A stretch of DNA of 37,455 nt, from assembly GCA_913046795.1 (NCBI GenBank), contig CAJWTC010000005.1:1-37455 (forward strand). Direction: 5' to 3'. Below, one piece after another: positions 27,929 to 36,885 of this stretch (its first letter is position 1; each line of letters starts with the position of its first letter). A program made the translations under genes and the position numbers. The stretch is from an uncultured Flammeovirgaceae bacterium (GTDB taxonomy: Bacteria; Bacteroidota; Bacteroidia; Cytophagales; MED-G16). Under the pieces are notes generated by a model. The model had not been told where the DNA came from, did no database searches, and saw nothing but the letters and a program-made list of their open reading frames with translations.

Positions 27929-29317
27929 ATGTCATATAATTTAATAGTTATTGGATCGGGTCCAGGAGGTTATGTTGCTGCTATAAGAGCATCGCAACTA
28001 GGAATGAAGGTTGCTGTTGTTGAGAAAGAATCACTTGGTGGCATATGTCTTAATTGGGGGTGTATACCAACTAAAGCACTACTAAAAAGTGCTCAGGTAT
28101 TTGATTATGTTAATCACTCAGAAAGCTATGGTATCAAAATTAAAGATTCAAGTATTGATTTTGATTCTATTATTAATAGGAGTAGAGGAGTTGCAGATGG
28201 CATGAGCAAAGGGGTTAATTTTTTAATGAAAAAAAATAAAATTGATATTTTAAAAGGTTTTGGTAAAATTATTTCTAAGAATGAAGTTGAGGTAACAGCT
28301 AATGACAAGAAAAAAAATATTCATAAAACAGAAAATATAATTGTAGCAACCGGAGGAAGACCAAGAGAACTTCAAAATGTTAAAATTGATGGAAAAAAAA
28401 TTATAGAATACAGGAAGGCAATGACGCTAGAAAACCAGCCAAAGAAAATGGTTGTAATTGGCTCAGGTGCAATAGGTTCTGAATTTGCTTACTTTTATAA
28501 TAGTATTGGAACTGATGTTACATTGGTAGAATATCTCCCAAATATTTTACCACTTGAAGATATTGACGTCTCAAAACAACTTGAAAAATCTTTCAAGAAA
28601 GCAGGTGTAAATATTATGACAAATACTGAGGTTCTTTCTGTTGATACTATAGGAAAGGGTTGTAAAGTCAATTTTAAGAGTGGTGATAAAGAAGATGTTA
28701 TTCATTGTGATATTGTACTCTCAGCAGTTGGTGTTCAGACAAATATTGATAATATTGGCCTTGAAGAAAATGGTATAATTATAGAGAATGGAAAAATTAA
28801 TGTAGATGATTATTATCAAACAAATATTGAGGGTGTTTATGCAATCGGAGATGTGGTTAAAGGACCGGCATTAGCACACGTAGCTTCTGCAGAAGGAATA
28901 ATTTGTGTAGAAAAGATAGGAGGTCTAAACCCGAGTGTCTTGAACTATGACAACATACCATCATGTACATATTGCAGTCCTGAGGTTGCATCTGTAGGTT
29001 TTTCTGAAAAGCAGGCTATAGATTTAGGTTATGATATTAAAGTAGGTAAATTTCCATTCACTGCTTCTGGTAAAGCTAATGCTTCTGGTCATTCTGATGG
29101 ATTTGTTAAAGTAATATTTGATAAAAAGTATGGAGAGTGGTTAGGATGTCATATGATTGGTTATAATGTCACAGAGATGATTGCTGAGGTTGTTGCCGCA
29201 AGGAAATTAGAAACTACTGCACATGAAATTATTAAGTCAGTTCATCCCCATCCAACGATGTCAGAGGCAATAATGGAAGCTACTGCCGCTGCATATGATG
29301 AAGTAATTCATTTATAA
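27929..29317 (+). CDS. lpd: Dihydrolipoyl dehydrogenase (E3)
   Basis: A flavoprotein that reoxidises dihydrolipoamide in 2-oxoacid dehydrogenase and glycine cleavage complexes. I prefer ATG 27929 ([18 protein letters not shown], 462 residues) over the TTG at 27914. The FAD loop is [13 protein letters not shown]. The redox pair is C-LNWG-C in [19 protein letters not shown] binding is in [16 protein letters not shown], the second FAD motif in [16 protein letters not shown], and the active-site histidine and glutamate in [15 protein letters not shown]. All catalytic parts are present. The end overlaps sucD by 6 nt on the opposite strand. Confidence 0.97.
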   Translation: MSYNLIVIGSGPGGYVAAIRASQLGMKVAVVEKESLGGICLNWGCIPTKALLKSAQVFDYVNHSESYGIKIKDSSIDFDSIINRSRGVADGMSKGVNFLMKKNKIDILKGFGKIISKNEVEVTANDKKKNIHKTENIIVATGGRPRELQNVKIDGKKIIEYRKAMTLENQPKKMVVIGSGAIGSEFAYFYNSIGTDVTLVEYLPNILPLEDIDVSKQLEKSFKKAGVNIMTNTEVLSVDTIGKGCKVNFKSGDKEDVIHCDIVLSAVGVQTNIDNIGLEENGIIIENGKINVDDYYQTNIEGVYAIGDVVKGPALAHVASAEGIICVEKIGGLNPSVLNYDNIPSCTYCSPEVASVGFSEKQAIDLGYDIKVGKFPFTASGKANASGHSDGFVKVIFDKKYGEWLGCHMIGYNVTEMIAEVVAARKLETTAHEIIKSVHPHPTMSEAIMEATAAAYDEVIHL

Positions 29318-30181
29318 ATTATTTTTTACTTGCTCTCCGATATTGGCTGGTGATTCAGCAACAATCAATCCACATTCTCTCATTATCTGCATTTTTGCTG
29401 CAGCTGTATCATCTTTACCTCCGATTATAGCCCCAGCATGGCCCATTCTTTTTCCTTTAGGAGCGGTCTGACCCGCTATAAAACCTACAACTGGTTTTTT
29501 GTTTCCATTTTCTTTAATCCATTTTGAAGCTTCTGCTTCATAATTTCCTCCTATTTCTCCTATCATGACTATTCCATCAGTACCATCATCATCCATAAAT
29601 AATTTTATAGCATCTAAAGTTGAAGTGCCAACAATTGGATCTCCTCCAATTCCAATTGCAGTAGAGATACCAAAGCCAGATTTTACTACCTGATCCGCAG
29701 CTTCATAGGTCAAGGTACCTGACTTTGATATTATACCTATATTTCCTTTTTTAAATACAAAACCTGGCATAATACCTACTTTTGCTTCTTCTGGAGTTAT
29801 TATTCCAGGACAATTGGGTCCAATAAGAGTACTATTAGAGTTCTTAATCTGAGATTTTACCCTAATCATATCTTTAACAGGAATTCCCTCAGTAATTGCT
29901 ACAATTACATCAATGTCAGAGTCGATAGACTCTAATATAGCATCTGCTGCAAAAGCTGGTGGAACAAAAATTATTGATACGTTAGCTCCTGTATCTTTTT
30001 TAGCATCATAAACAGTATTATAAACTGGTTTTTGAAGATGTTGATTTCCTCCTTTTCCTGGTGTCACTCCTCCTACTACATTTGTTCCATATTCTATCAT
30101 TTGAGTAGCATGGAAAGTTCCTTCTGATCCAGTGAATCCTTGAACAATAACGTTAGAATTTTTATTAACTAGTATGCTCAT
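29312..30181 (-). CDS. sucD: Succinyl-CoA ligase alpha subunit
   Basis: A 289-residue subunit that binds CoA and carries the phosphohistidine in the TCA-cycle step succinyl-CoA to succinate plus ATP or GTP. It has [29 protein letters not shown] at the CoA site, [35 protein letters not shown] and the phosphohistidine region [14 protein letters not shown]. The beta subunit gene sucC is not in the window. It begins 4 nt after the KdsC-like gene stop, so it is the last gene of the operon headed by the RPE-CBS fusion. Confidence 0.97.
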   Translation of the reverse strand: MSILVNKNSNVIVQGFTGSEGTFHATQMIEYGTNVVGGVTPGKGGNQHLQKPVYNTVYDAKKDTGANVSIIFVPPAFAADAILESIDSDIDVIVAITEGIPVKDMIRVKSQIKNSNSTLIGPNCPGIITPEEAKVGIMPGFVFKKGNIGIISKSGTLTYEAADQVVKSGFGISTAIGIGGDPIVGTSTLDAIKLFMDDDGTDGIVMIGEIGGNYEAEASKWIKENGNKKPVVGFIAGQTAPKGKRMGHAGAIIGGKDDTAAAKMQIMRECGLIVAESPANIGEQVKNNL

Positions 30182-30185
30182 TTAA

Positions 30186-30662
30186 CTATTTTTGGCTCAA
30201 ATATAAGTCACTAAATTCCCTAACACAACCATATCCTCCTTTTGATTCTAGAATTAAAGACACTTTATCTTTAACTGGATCTGAAGCGTCAGCAGGACAA
30301 GCGCTAAATCCAACAATATTTATTATACTCATGTCGTTTATATCATCTCCAATAAAAGCTACTTCTTCAATCAAGATCTTTTCATTGTTCATCCATTCAA
30401 GTAGAACCTTATCTTTAGGATCATTTCCAACATAACAGTGATCTATCCCTAGATAAGAAGCTCTAGATTTTATCCCATCTCCTTTCTCTGAGTGGCTAAT
30501 TATTCCTATTTTAACATTATGTTTAATTAATTCATAGATTCCTACTCCATCCTTTGCATTATATCTTTTTGATTCAACACCATTTTCATCAATATAAATA
30601 CCGTTATCAGTCATGGTCCCATCAACATCTAATACAAGCAATTTTATTTTAGGGATTTTCAT
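30186..30662 (-). CDS. KdsC-like HAD phosphatase
   Basis: A 158-residue HAD-superfamily protein of the C0, tetramer-forming KdsC type. The nucleophile loop is LVLDVDGTMTDNGIYI (Asp12, Asp14). Motif II lies near GIISHSEKGDGIKSRA. Motif III/IV is FIGDDINDMSIINIVGFSACPADA, and the tail SKGGYGCVREFSDLYL covers a neighbour's active site in this family. The family removes phosphate from 3-deoxy sugar acid phosphates (Kdo-8-phosphate, sialic acid-9-phosphate). To my eye IISHS and CPADA resemble the sialate-type relatives at least as much as classic KdsC. Start and upstream stop share an ATGA overlap with the DAHP-synthase-like gene, suggesting it acts on that enzyme's product. Confidence 0.85.
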   Translation of the reverse strand: MKIPKIKLLVLDVDGTMTDNGIYIDENGVESKRYNAKDGVGIYELIKHNVKIGIISHSEKGDGIKSRASYLGIDHCYVGNDPKDKVLLEWMNNEKILIEEVAFIGDDINDMSIINIVGFSACPADASDPVKDKVSLILESKGGYGCVREFSDLYLSQK

Positions 30663-31657
30663 ATTAGATTTCTATTTACAGCCTTACAAATAGGTTTTAG
30701 AGAGTCATACATATCATTAAATTCTTTGAAATTAAGTTGTTGAGACGCATCAGATAAAGCTTTTGATGGATTGGGATGACTTTCTATTAATAGACCATCA
30801 ATTCCCATAGCAACACAGGCTCTAGTCAGATCCGGGACCCCATAGCTGTAACCCATAGCATGGCTTGTGTCAAGTATTATTGGTAAATTAGTGTGTTCTT
30901 TTAGGAATGAAACACCACATAGGTCAAGAGTAAACCTAGTCTTTGTCTCAAATGTCCTAATCCCCCTCTCACATAACATAACATTTGGATTGCCTTCTGA
31001 TAAAATAAATTCTGCTGCTTGTACAAACTCCTGAAGATTTGAACCAAATCCTCTTTTAAGAAGAACAGGTTTTTTTTGCTTTCCTGTCTCTCTTAGAATT
31101 CCGTGATCATACATGGCTTTAGCCCCTATCTGTATTATGTCTGTATATTCAATAATATCTCCAACATGGGATGCGTCTTTAACTTCAGATATTATATTAA
31201 AACCATATTTATCTCTTATATCCGATAACATCTTTAATCCTTCAAGTCCAAGACCTTGGAACGAATATGGTGATGTTCTTGGTTTAAAACATCCTGCTCT
31301 AAGCGTGGTTAATCCGTTTTCTTTTAATAATTCAGCACACTTTTCTATTTGATTCTTACTTTCTATTGAACAGGGACCTGTTATCATTAAAGTATTCTGA
31401 CTATCTCCACCAACTTCAATATTATTTATTTTAACCTTTCTTGTTTCTTTATTATACTTTTTACTTGACAATTGAATGTCGCTATCTATAATAAACGACT
31501 TATCAACTTTATTTTCATATTTTTTGGGTAATATATTATTTTTAGAAGAGGTTATAATTATATATTTACTTTCATCATATATGAGTTTTCCACTTATATC
31601 ATTTGCTATATCTACTGCAGATTCTTTTCTAATATTTTCTTTAAGATGAACTATCAT
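30659..31657 (-). CDS. DAHP synthase-like enzyme (type I-beta), divergent loop
   Basis: 332 residues. A short ferredoxin-like N-terminal domain (MIVHLKENIRKE) leads to the barrel: MITGPCSIES (94-100), AGCFKPRTSPYSFQGLGLEGL (121-141), KPVLLKRGF, LCERGIRTFE (228-237). The family metal ligands are present: Cys96, His266, Glu292 and Asp303. KPRTS is the four-carbon (erythrose-4-phosphate) version, unlike KANRS of Kdo-8-phosphate synthase. The usual IGARNMQNFxLL loop, however, reads IGAKAMYDHGIL, changing an arginine that holds phosphoenolpyruvate, and DPSH reads DTSH. The reaction should be phosphoenolpyruvate plus an aldose phosphate; DAHP for the shikimate pathway is the default, another 3-deoxy acid is possible. 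It has ATGA overlaps with both neighbours. Confidence 0.87.
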   Translation of the reverse strand: MIVHLKENIRKESAVDIANDISGKLIYDESKYIIITSSKNNILPKKYENKVDKSFIIDSDIQLSSKKYNKETRKVKINNIEVGGDSQNTLMITGPCSIESKNQIEKCAELLKENGLTTLRAGCFKPRTSPYSFQGLGLEGLKMLSDIRDKYGFNIISEVKDASHVGDIIEYTDIIQIGAKAMYDHGILRETGKQKKPVLLKRGFGSNLQEFVQAAEFILSEGNPNVMLCERGIRTFETKTRFTLDLCGVSFLKEHTNLPIILDTSHAMGYSYGVPDLTRACVAMGIDGLLIESHPNPSKALSDASQQLNFKEFNDMYDSLKPICKAVNRNLI

Positions 31658-32667
31658 GATTCACTATTTATAAGATTAAAAAAAGTAATTGAACCTTTTA
31701 TTTTTTTATTGTCAACTACAGGGATGAAAGATATTAGAAAATCATGATTTTGAATAGTTTTTAACATATAATTAATATTATCATATGTCCCAATTGTTAC
31801 TGGATTATTATTAATAATATCACTTGCTTCTATATTTTTTATATCAAATTTTTTTTTAATTAAACCCTTTCTTACATCTGCCATACTTATTATGCCAACG
31901 AATTCTTTATTTATATTTTCAACTAAAACATATCCGAAATCATAGTCATTAATTTTTTTAAGAATATCAGATATAGATGATTCTTCATCAATTATTGGAC
32001 ATTCTTCTTTTGATATCATAAACTCTCTAACTTTCAATTCGGAATTTACTACGGAAGATTTCAACTTTAGGAGTGATTTTGCAATGTTTTCTTTAACAAG
32101 AAAAGATCCAGATACCACAGATTGCACACCCAATATTCTCATTACAAATCCTATCTCATCATTTATTCCACCATCCACATGAATTGATTTGCTGGGAAAT
32201 AAACTTTTAAAGTGCCTAATTTTTTTGAAATTAATCATATTAAATTTTCCACCACTTTCCCCCGGTGTAGTGGTCATTAATAGCACATAGCTACAATTAT
32301 CTGAGTATTTTTTAAATACTTCAATATTAGTTTTAGACGTTATTGCCAGTCCGAATTGTGTGTTTTCAAAGTTAGGTATCTCAAATTCATTTTCTTTTAT
32401 ATCTTCAAACTGGTATGCAACGCGTTCTATATTATTTCTAAGTATAAAATTATCATATTTAGATGGTTTCTCAGAAATTATATGTAAATCTATAGTTGTA
32501 TTGCTGACCTTTCTTATCCTTTTAATATCATCCTCTATTTTATCTATTCCAATTTTTTTATCATTAAAATCAATATGAAACATATCTATATTTACCGAGT
32601 CAAGCTCCTCAGTAAGAGTTTCTAGTTTCTTGTTTTTATTAGAGTATAATGAGGCTGATATTTTCAT
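31654..32667 (-). CDS. Ribulose-phosphate 3-epimerase-like barrel fused to a CBS pair
   Basis: A 337-residue fusion. Residues 1-205 follow the RPE (beta/alpha)8 barrel: KISASL for PSILS, MFHIDF for HVDVMDG, TIDLHIIS for DVHLMV, LLMTTTPGESGGKF for LVMTVNPGFGGQ, IHVDGGIND, and VVSGSFLV at the phosphate site. The metal and acid-base residues His31, Asp33, His62 and Asp165 are kept at family-like spacing, so an active site is plausible. Residues 213-268 and 282-335 are two CBS motifs (VREFMISKEECPIIDE, FVGIISMADVRKGL; ASDIINNNPVTIGT, IPVVDNKKIKGSITFFNLI). They resemble the CBS pair of arabinose-5-phosphate isomerase KdsD. CBS pairs commonly bind adenine nucleotides, so allosteric control is likely. 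It heads the operon and is coupled to the DAHP-synthase-like gene by ATGA. Confidence 0.82.
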   Translation of the reverse strand: MKISASLYSNKNKKLETLTEELDSVNIDMFHIDFNDKKIGIDKIEDDIKRIRKVSNTTIDLHIISEKPSKYDNFILRNNIERVAYQFEDIKENEFEIPNFENTQFGLAITSKTNIEVFKKYSDNCSYVLLMTTTPGESGGKFNMINFKKIRHFKSLFPSKSIHVDGGINDEIGFVMRILGVQSVVSGSFLVKENIAKSLLKLKSSVVNSELKVREFMISKEECPIIDEESSISDILKKINDYDFGYVLVENINKEFVGIISMADVRKGLIKKKFDIKNIEASDIINNNPVTIGTYDNINYMLKTIQNHDFLISFIPVVDNKKIKGSITFFNLINSES

Positions 32668-32674
32668 TCCTGAA

Positions 32675-32682
32675 CAAATATA
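32675..32682 (-). promoter_or_regulatory. Candidate -7 box (TATATTTG) for the RPE-CBS operon
   Basis: TATATTTG fits TAnnTTTG and ends 7 nt before the ATG, implying an almost leaderless transcript. No clear -33 box is visible. Confidence 0.35.
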
Positions 32683-32746
32683 CTTTAGATATGTTCATTT
32701 ATGTGAGTTTAATATCTAATTTTAGAATGTTAATAATATCCAATAG

Positions 32747-33589
32747 ATGTCATCTTTATATAGTCTAATATCTTTTTTTCCGCTTAAAATCTTATACTCT
32801 TTATCAACTTTTTTATCAACTTTTCTGCCTTTTATTTATAGAGGAAGGATAGTTCGTAAAAATCTCATGAAATCATTTCCAGATATGCCTGAGGGAGAGA
32901 TACAGAAAATACATAATAGTTTTTATATTAATTTTTGTGATCTTTTTTTCGAAATAATAAAGTCTTACTCAATATCAGAAAGTGAACTCAGTAATAGAGT
33001 CAATTTTAAAAATTTTCATGTGATAAATGAAAAGCTAAGTAATAATAAAAAAGTCCTAGTTTTTGCTTCGCACCAATGTAATTGGGAGTGGCTTCTCCTT
33101 GCATCTCAGCTAAATTTAAGTACACCTCTAAATGTTGTATATAAGAGGATTTCTAATAAAAAGTTTGATAAAGTTATGATGGATTCACGCTCAAGGTTTG
33201 GTTCAGTACTGATTGATTCAAAAAAGGCTTTGCTTTATTTAAAAAGAAATTTAAAAGATGTTAATGTCTTAGCTGTTGTGGCTGATCAGTCACCGACCAA
33301 AAAGAACAGAAAGTCATGGAGGAAGCTATTAAATCAAGATACAGCCTTTTTCAAGTCAGTTGAGTATCTACCTAGGATTATGAATTCCTACGTATATTTT
33401 GCATCAATGCAAAGAACTAAGAGGGGCCATTATTCTGTAAATTTTGATTTGATTAGTGAACCTAATTCAAATTCAAAAAAAGATATATTGTCGGAATATG
33501 TCCTCAAATTAGAAAACCAAATTAAATCAAAACCAGATGAATGGCTTTGGACTCATAATAGGTGGAAATTTACGCAAGATGATATATGA
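32747..33589 (+). CDS. LpxL-family lipid A acyltransferase-like protein
   Basis: A 280-residue protein with an N-terminal hydrophobic helix (LISFFPLKILYSLSTFLSTFLPFIY), then RGRIVRKNLMKSFPDMPEGEIQKIHNSFYINFCDLFFE, a standard opening of lauroyl/myristoyl acyltransferases. The HxxxxE catalytic pair is His109 and Glu114 in FASHQCNWEWLL. VVADQSP is the second conserved block. The ending PDEWLWTHNRWK is characteristic. The likely role is adding a secondary acyl chain to lipid A, or to a related amino lipid, at the inner face of the inner membrane. It is divergent from the RPE-CBS gene and upstream of lepA by 39 nt. Confidence 0.9.
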   Translation: MSSLYSLISFFPLKILYSLSTFLSTFLPFIYRGRIVRKNLMKSFPDMPEGEIQKIHNSFYINFCDLFFEIIKSYSISESELSNRVNFKNFHVINEKLSNNKKVLVFASHQCNWEWLLLASQLNLSTPLNVVYKRISNKKFDKVMMDSRSRFGSVLIDSKKALLYLKRNLKDVNVLAVVADQSPTKKNRKSWRKLLNQDTAFFKSVEYLPRIMNSYVYFASMQRTKRGHYSVNFDLISEPNSNSKKDILSEYVLKLENQIKSKPDEWLWTHNRWKFTQDDI

Positions 33590-33609
33590 TTTTTTAATTA
33601 TAAATTATC

Positions 33610-33617
33610 TAATTTTG
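33610..33617 (+). promoter_or_regulatory. Candidate -7 box (TAATTTTG) for lepA
   Basis: TAATTTTG matches TAnnTTTG and ends 11 nt before the lepA ATG. The -33 region is T-rich but has no TTTG. Confidence 0.4.
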
Positions 33618-33628
33618 ATCTCCTCAAT

Positions 33629-35419
33629 ATGAAAAAAATAAGAAATTTTTGCATTATAGCTCACATTGATCACGGAAAAAGCACTCTAGCTGACAGATTG
33701 TTAGAGTTTACAAGGACTGTTGATAAAAGAGACATGACAAATCAGCTTCTAGATGACATGGACTTAGAGAGAGAAAGGGGTATAACCATTAAGTCACATG
33801 CTATACAGATGAGCCATACTCATCAGAACGAGAGTTATACACTAAACTTGATTGATACACCAGGCCATGTTGATTTTTCATATGAGGTATCAAGATCAAT
33901 TGCTTCGTGTGAAGGTGCGATCTTAGTTGTTGATGCTGCTCAGGGAATTCAGGCCCAAACGATTTCTAATTTATACCTTGCTCTTGAGCAAGGACTTGAG
34001 GTAATCCCAGTCTTAAATAAAATTGACCTTCCCGGTGCGATGATTGAAGAAGTCTCAGACCAAATTGTAGATTTAATAGGCTGTAATATTGAAGATATAT
34101 TACAAGTTAGTGCTAAAGATGGATTAGGAATTGATACTCTTTTAGAGAATATTATTAGCAAGATCCCATCCCCAAGTGGCGATTCAAGTGATGATTTACA
34201 GGCAATGATTTTTGATTCTGTATTTAACTCTTTTAGGGGTATAGAGGTATTATTTAGGGTTTTTAACGGGAAGATTAGAAAGGGAGATAAAGTAAAATTT
34301 GTAAATACAGGAAAAGAATATAATGTAGACGAGATAGGTATTTTGAAATTTGATAAGAGCTCATGTGAAGAAATTTCTGCAGGGAATGTTGGTTATCTTA
34401 TTTCAGGAATTAAAAATGCAAAGGAGGTCAAAGTAGGTGATACCATAACTCATTCTAAAAATGAAAAAATTAAAATTATTAAAGGATTTGAAGATGTAAA
34501 ACCAATGGTTTTTGCTGGAATTTATCCTGTTGACAGTTCGGATTATGAAGATTTGAGAAATTCTTTGGAGAAACTTCAGTTAAATGATGCTTCCCTAGTC
34601 TGGGAACCAGAGACCTCTGCTGCTCTGGGGTTTGGTTTCAGATGCGGATTCTTGGGGATGTTACATATGGATATAATTCAGGAGAGGCTTGAGAGAGAGT
34701 TTGATATGTCTGTAATTACAACTGTTCCTTCTGTAGAATTTCTTTGCTATAAAACTAACCAAGAAAAAGTAAGTATATATGCCCCTTCAGAAATGCCCGA
34801 ACCAAATGAAATTTTAAAGATAGAAGAGCCAATGATATCAGCTCAGATTATAACTAAATCTGAATATATTGGTGGTATAATTAAACTCTGTATTGACAGA
34901 AGAGGAAGTCTGACTAATCAGATTTACCTTTCTAAAGATAGAGTTGAATTATCTTTTACTCTTCCTTTAGCAGAAATTGTTTTTGATTTTTACGATAAAT
35001 TAAAATCTATTTCTAGGGGATATGCATCATTAGATTATGAATTTTCAGATTTCAAACAGTCTAAAATGTCGAAGCTAGATATCATGCTCAACGGAGAGAA
35101 GGTTGATGCTCTTTCGGCAATAGTTCACAGAGATAAAGCTTACTCCTGGGGCAAAAAATTATGTGAGAAACTAAAAGAGTTACTGCCCAGACAGATGTTT
35201 GAAATTGCTATTCAGGCCTCTATTGGTACTAAGATTATTGCTAGAGAATCAGTTAGAGCTTTAAGGAAAAATGTAACCGCTAGGTGTTATGGAGGTGACA
35301 TTACAAGAAAAAGAAAATTATTAGAAAAACAGAAAAAGGGTAAGAAGAGGATGCGACAAGTCGGTAATGTGGAAATCCCTCAGTCTGCTTTTCTTGCAGT
35401 TTTGAAAATAGATGAATAA
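33629..35419 (+). CDS. lepA: Elongation factor 4 (LepA)
   Basis: A 596-residue translational GTPase. G1 is AHIDHGKST near the N-terminus; then [18 protein letters not shown] (G3) and NKIDLPGA (G4). Domains II and III and the V-like domain follow, with the LepA-specific C-terminal domain rich in basic residues ([41 protein letters not shown]). This ending separates it from EF-G and TypA. It binds ribosomes and assists initiation or 30S biogenesis, or back-translocation; the role is still debated. It overlaps folD by 8 nt and leads a lepA-folD-queE-TPR run. Confidence 0.98.
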   Translation: MKKIRNFCIIAHIDHGKSTLADRLLEFTRTVDKRDMTNQLLDDMDLERERGITIKSHAIQMSHTHQNESYTLNLIDTPGHVDFSYEVSRSIASCEGAILVVDAAQGIQAQTISNLYLALEQGLEVIPVLNKIDLPGAMIEEVSDQIVDLIGCNIEDILQVSAKDGLGIDTLLENIISKIPSPSGDSSDDLQAMIFDSVFNSFRGIEVLFRVFNGKIRKGDKVKFVNTGKEYNVDEIGILKFDKSSCEEISAGNVGYLISGIKNAKEVKVGDTITHSKNEKIKIIKGFEDVKPMVFAGIYPVDSSDYEDLRNSLEKLQLNDASLVWEPETSAALGFGFRCGFLGMLHMDIIQERLEREFDMSVITTVPSVEFLCYKTNQEKVSIYAPSEMPEPNEILKIEEPMISAQIITKSEYIGGIIKLCIDRRGSLTNQIYLSKDRVELSFTLPLAEIVFDFYDKLKSISRGYASLDYEFSDFKQSKMSKLDIMLNGEKVDALSAIVHRDKAYSWGKKLCEKLKELLPRQMFEIAIQASIGTKIIARESVRALRKNVTARCYGGDITRKRKLLEKQKKGKKRMRQVGNVEIPQSAFLAVLKIDE

Positions 35420-36287
35420 AATAATAGACGGCTTAAAGATATCTTCTGACATAAAAAAGGAGATAAAAGATGAAATTTCTTTGATAAAGCAAAGAGGTGA
35501 CAGGGTACCATCACTGAGTATCGTTCTTGTAGGTAATCACTCAGCCAGTAGTATATATGTTAATGCTAAAATTAGGGCTTGTGAAGAGGTGGGAATTAAT
35601 GTTGAATTAATATCTTTAAACGATAACATTTTAGAGTTAGAATTGCTTGATTTAATTAGAAAATTAAATAATAAAAAGTCATTGGATGGATTTATAGTTC
35701 AGTTACCATTGCCTGATCAGATAAATGTTCAAAATGTAATTGATTCTATTAACCCGGATAAAGATGTTGATGGTTTCACAAATGATAATATTGGTAGCAT
35801 AACATCTGATATTAAAAAATTACTTCCTGCCACAGGCTTAGGTGTTATGACTCTTATTGAAAGGTATAAAATTGATTTAGAATCTAAAAGCTGTGCAATA
35901 CTAGGATCAAGTAGAAATGTTGGAGCTGCCATAGCTCAGATGCTTATGCAGAGAGAAGAAGTGACAGTAACTGTTTGTAATAGTAAAACAAAAAACCTTA
36001 AGAATATAACTAAAAAGGCAGACCTAATTATCTCGGCAGTTGGTAAGCCAAATTTAGTTACTAGTGAAATGGTTAAAGATGGTGTTGTAATCATTGATGT
36101 AGGTATATCTAGGGTACGTGATAAATCCAAAAAATCAGGTTTTAAAATTGTTGGAGATGTTGATTATGATAATGTTTTTGCTAAAGCAAGTATGATAACC
36201 CCTGTGCCTGGTGGAGTTGGTCCAATGACTATAGCTTCATTGATTCAAAATACTTTAAAAGCTCATAAAAATAATGAAGAGGGGTAG
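35412..36287 (+). CDS. folD: Methylenetetrahydrofolate dehydrogenase/cyclohydrolase FolD
   Basis: A 291-residue bifunctional enzyme that interconverts 5,10-methylene-, methenyl- and 10-formyl-tetrahydrofolate. The N-terminal catalytic part contains [30 protein letters not shown], with the Tyr and Lys of the family, and [13 protein letters not shown]. The Rossmann part contains [29 protein letters not shown] and the ending [21 protein letters not shown]. The usual PCTP before the cofactor domain is LPAT here and GRSNVVG is GSSRNVG, both slight changes. It starts inside the lepA end and overlaps queE by 14 nt. Confidence 0.96.
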   Translation: MNKIIDGLKISSDIKKEIKDEISLIKQRGDRVPSLSIVLVGNHSASSIYVNAKIRACEEVGINVELISLNDNILELELLDLIRKLNNKKSLDGFIVQLPLPDQINVQNVIDSINPDKDVDGFTNDNIGSITSDIKKLLPATGLGVMTLIERYKIDLESKSCAILGSSRNVGAAIAQMLMQREEVTVTVCNSKTKNLKNITKKADLIISAVGKPNLVTSEMVKDGVVIIDVGISRVRDKSKKSGFKIVGDVDYDNVFAKASMITPVPGGVGPMTIASLIQNTLKAHKNNEEG

Positions 36288-36885
36288 TGTAAATCTTCCT
36301 GTAATGGAGTCATTTTATAGCATCCAGGGAGAGGGTTATCACTCAGGAAAACCAGCATATTTTGTTCGCCTTGCAGGGTGTGATGTGAAATGTACTTGGT
36401 GTGATGTGAAAGATTCATGGTCTAACACTGATGATCAGTTTATACATGTTAAGGAAATTGTTAATGAAATCAATAAATACCCCACAGATTTAATTATTAT
36501 AACTGGTGGAGAGCCATTTTATCATGATTTAGGTCCATTAACTAAGCTCCTTAAAGAGGAAGGAAAATTAGTTCACGTTGAAACCTCAGGCACAGAAAAA
36601 TTTACCGGAACATTTGATTGGATATGTCTATCTCCAAAGAGATTTAAAAAACCTTTAGAAAATTTTTATGAAATTTCAGATGAGTTAAAAGTTATTATTT
36701 ATCAAGATTCTGATTTTAGGTGGGCAGAGAGAATTTCGTCAAAGATGAAAAAAGATATTCAGAGAATTTTACAACCTGAGTGGTCTGTAGAAAAGAAAGC
36801 GAATACAAATATTTTAAATTACATAAAAAAAAATCCATCATGGAGAATTTCCTTACAGACTCATAAATACCTTAAAGTTGATTAG
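36274..36885 (+). CDS. queE: 7-carboxy-7-deazaguanine synthase QueE
   Basis: A 203-residue radical SAM enzyme in queuosine synthesis. It converts 6-carboxytetrahydropterin to 7-carboxy-7-deazaguanine. The start LPVMESFYSIQGEGYHSGKPAYFVRLAGC is the QueE signature. The iron-sulfur cysteines are 36, 40 and 43 in GCDVKCTWCDVK. ITGGEPFYH is the SAM-binding GGEP motif. The ending WRISLQTHKYLKVD is family-typical. The ATG at 36274 lies within folD; no later ATG keeps the conserved start. No other queuosine gene is in the window. Its stop overlaps the TTG start of the next gene. Confidence 0.96.
   Translation: MKRGSVNLPVMESFYSIQGEGYHSGKPAYFVRLAGCDVKCTWCDVKDSWSNTDDQFIHVKEIVNEINKYPTDLIIITGGEPFYHDLGPLTKLLKEEGKLVHVETSGTEKFTGTFDWICLSPKRFKKPLENFYEISDELKVIIYQDSDFRWAERISSKMKKDIQRILQPEWSVEKKANTNILNYIKKNPSWRISLQTHKYLKVD

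Noticed and set aside
30659-31657. Calling the synthase Kdo-8-phosphate synthase (KdsA)
   Set aside because: It has KPRTS rather than the KANRS motif of KdsA and carries the ferredoxin-like N-terminal domain of type I-beta DAHP synthases.
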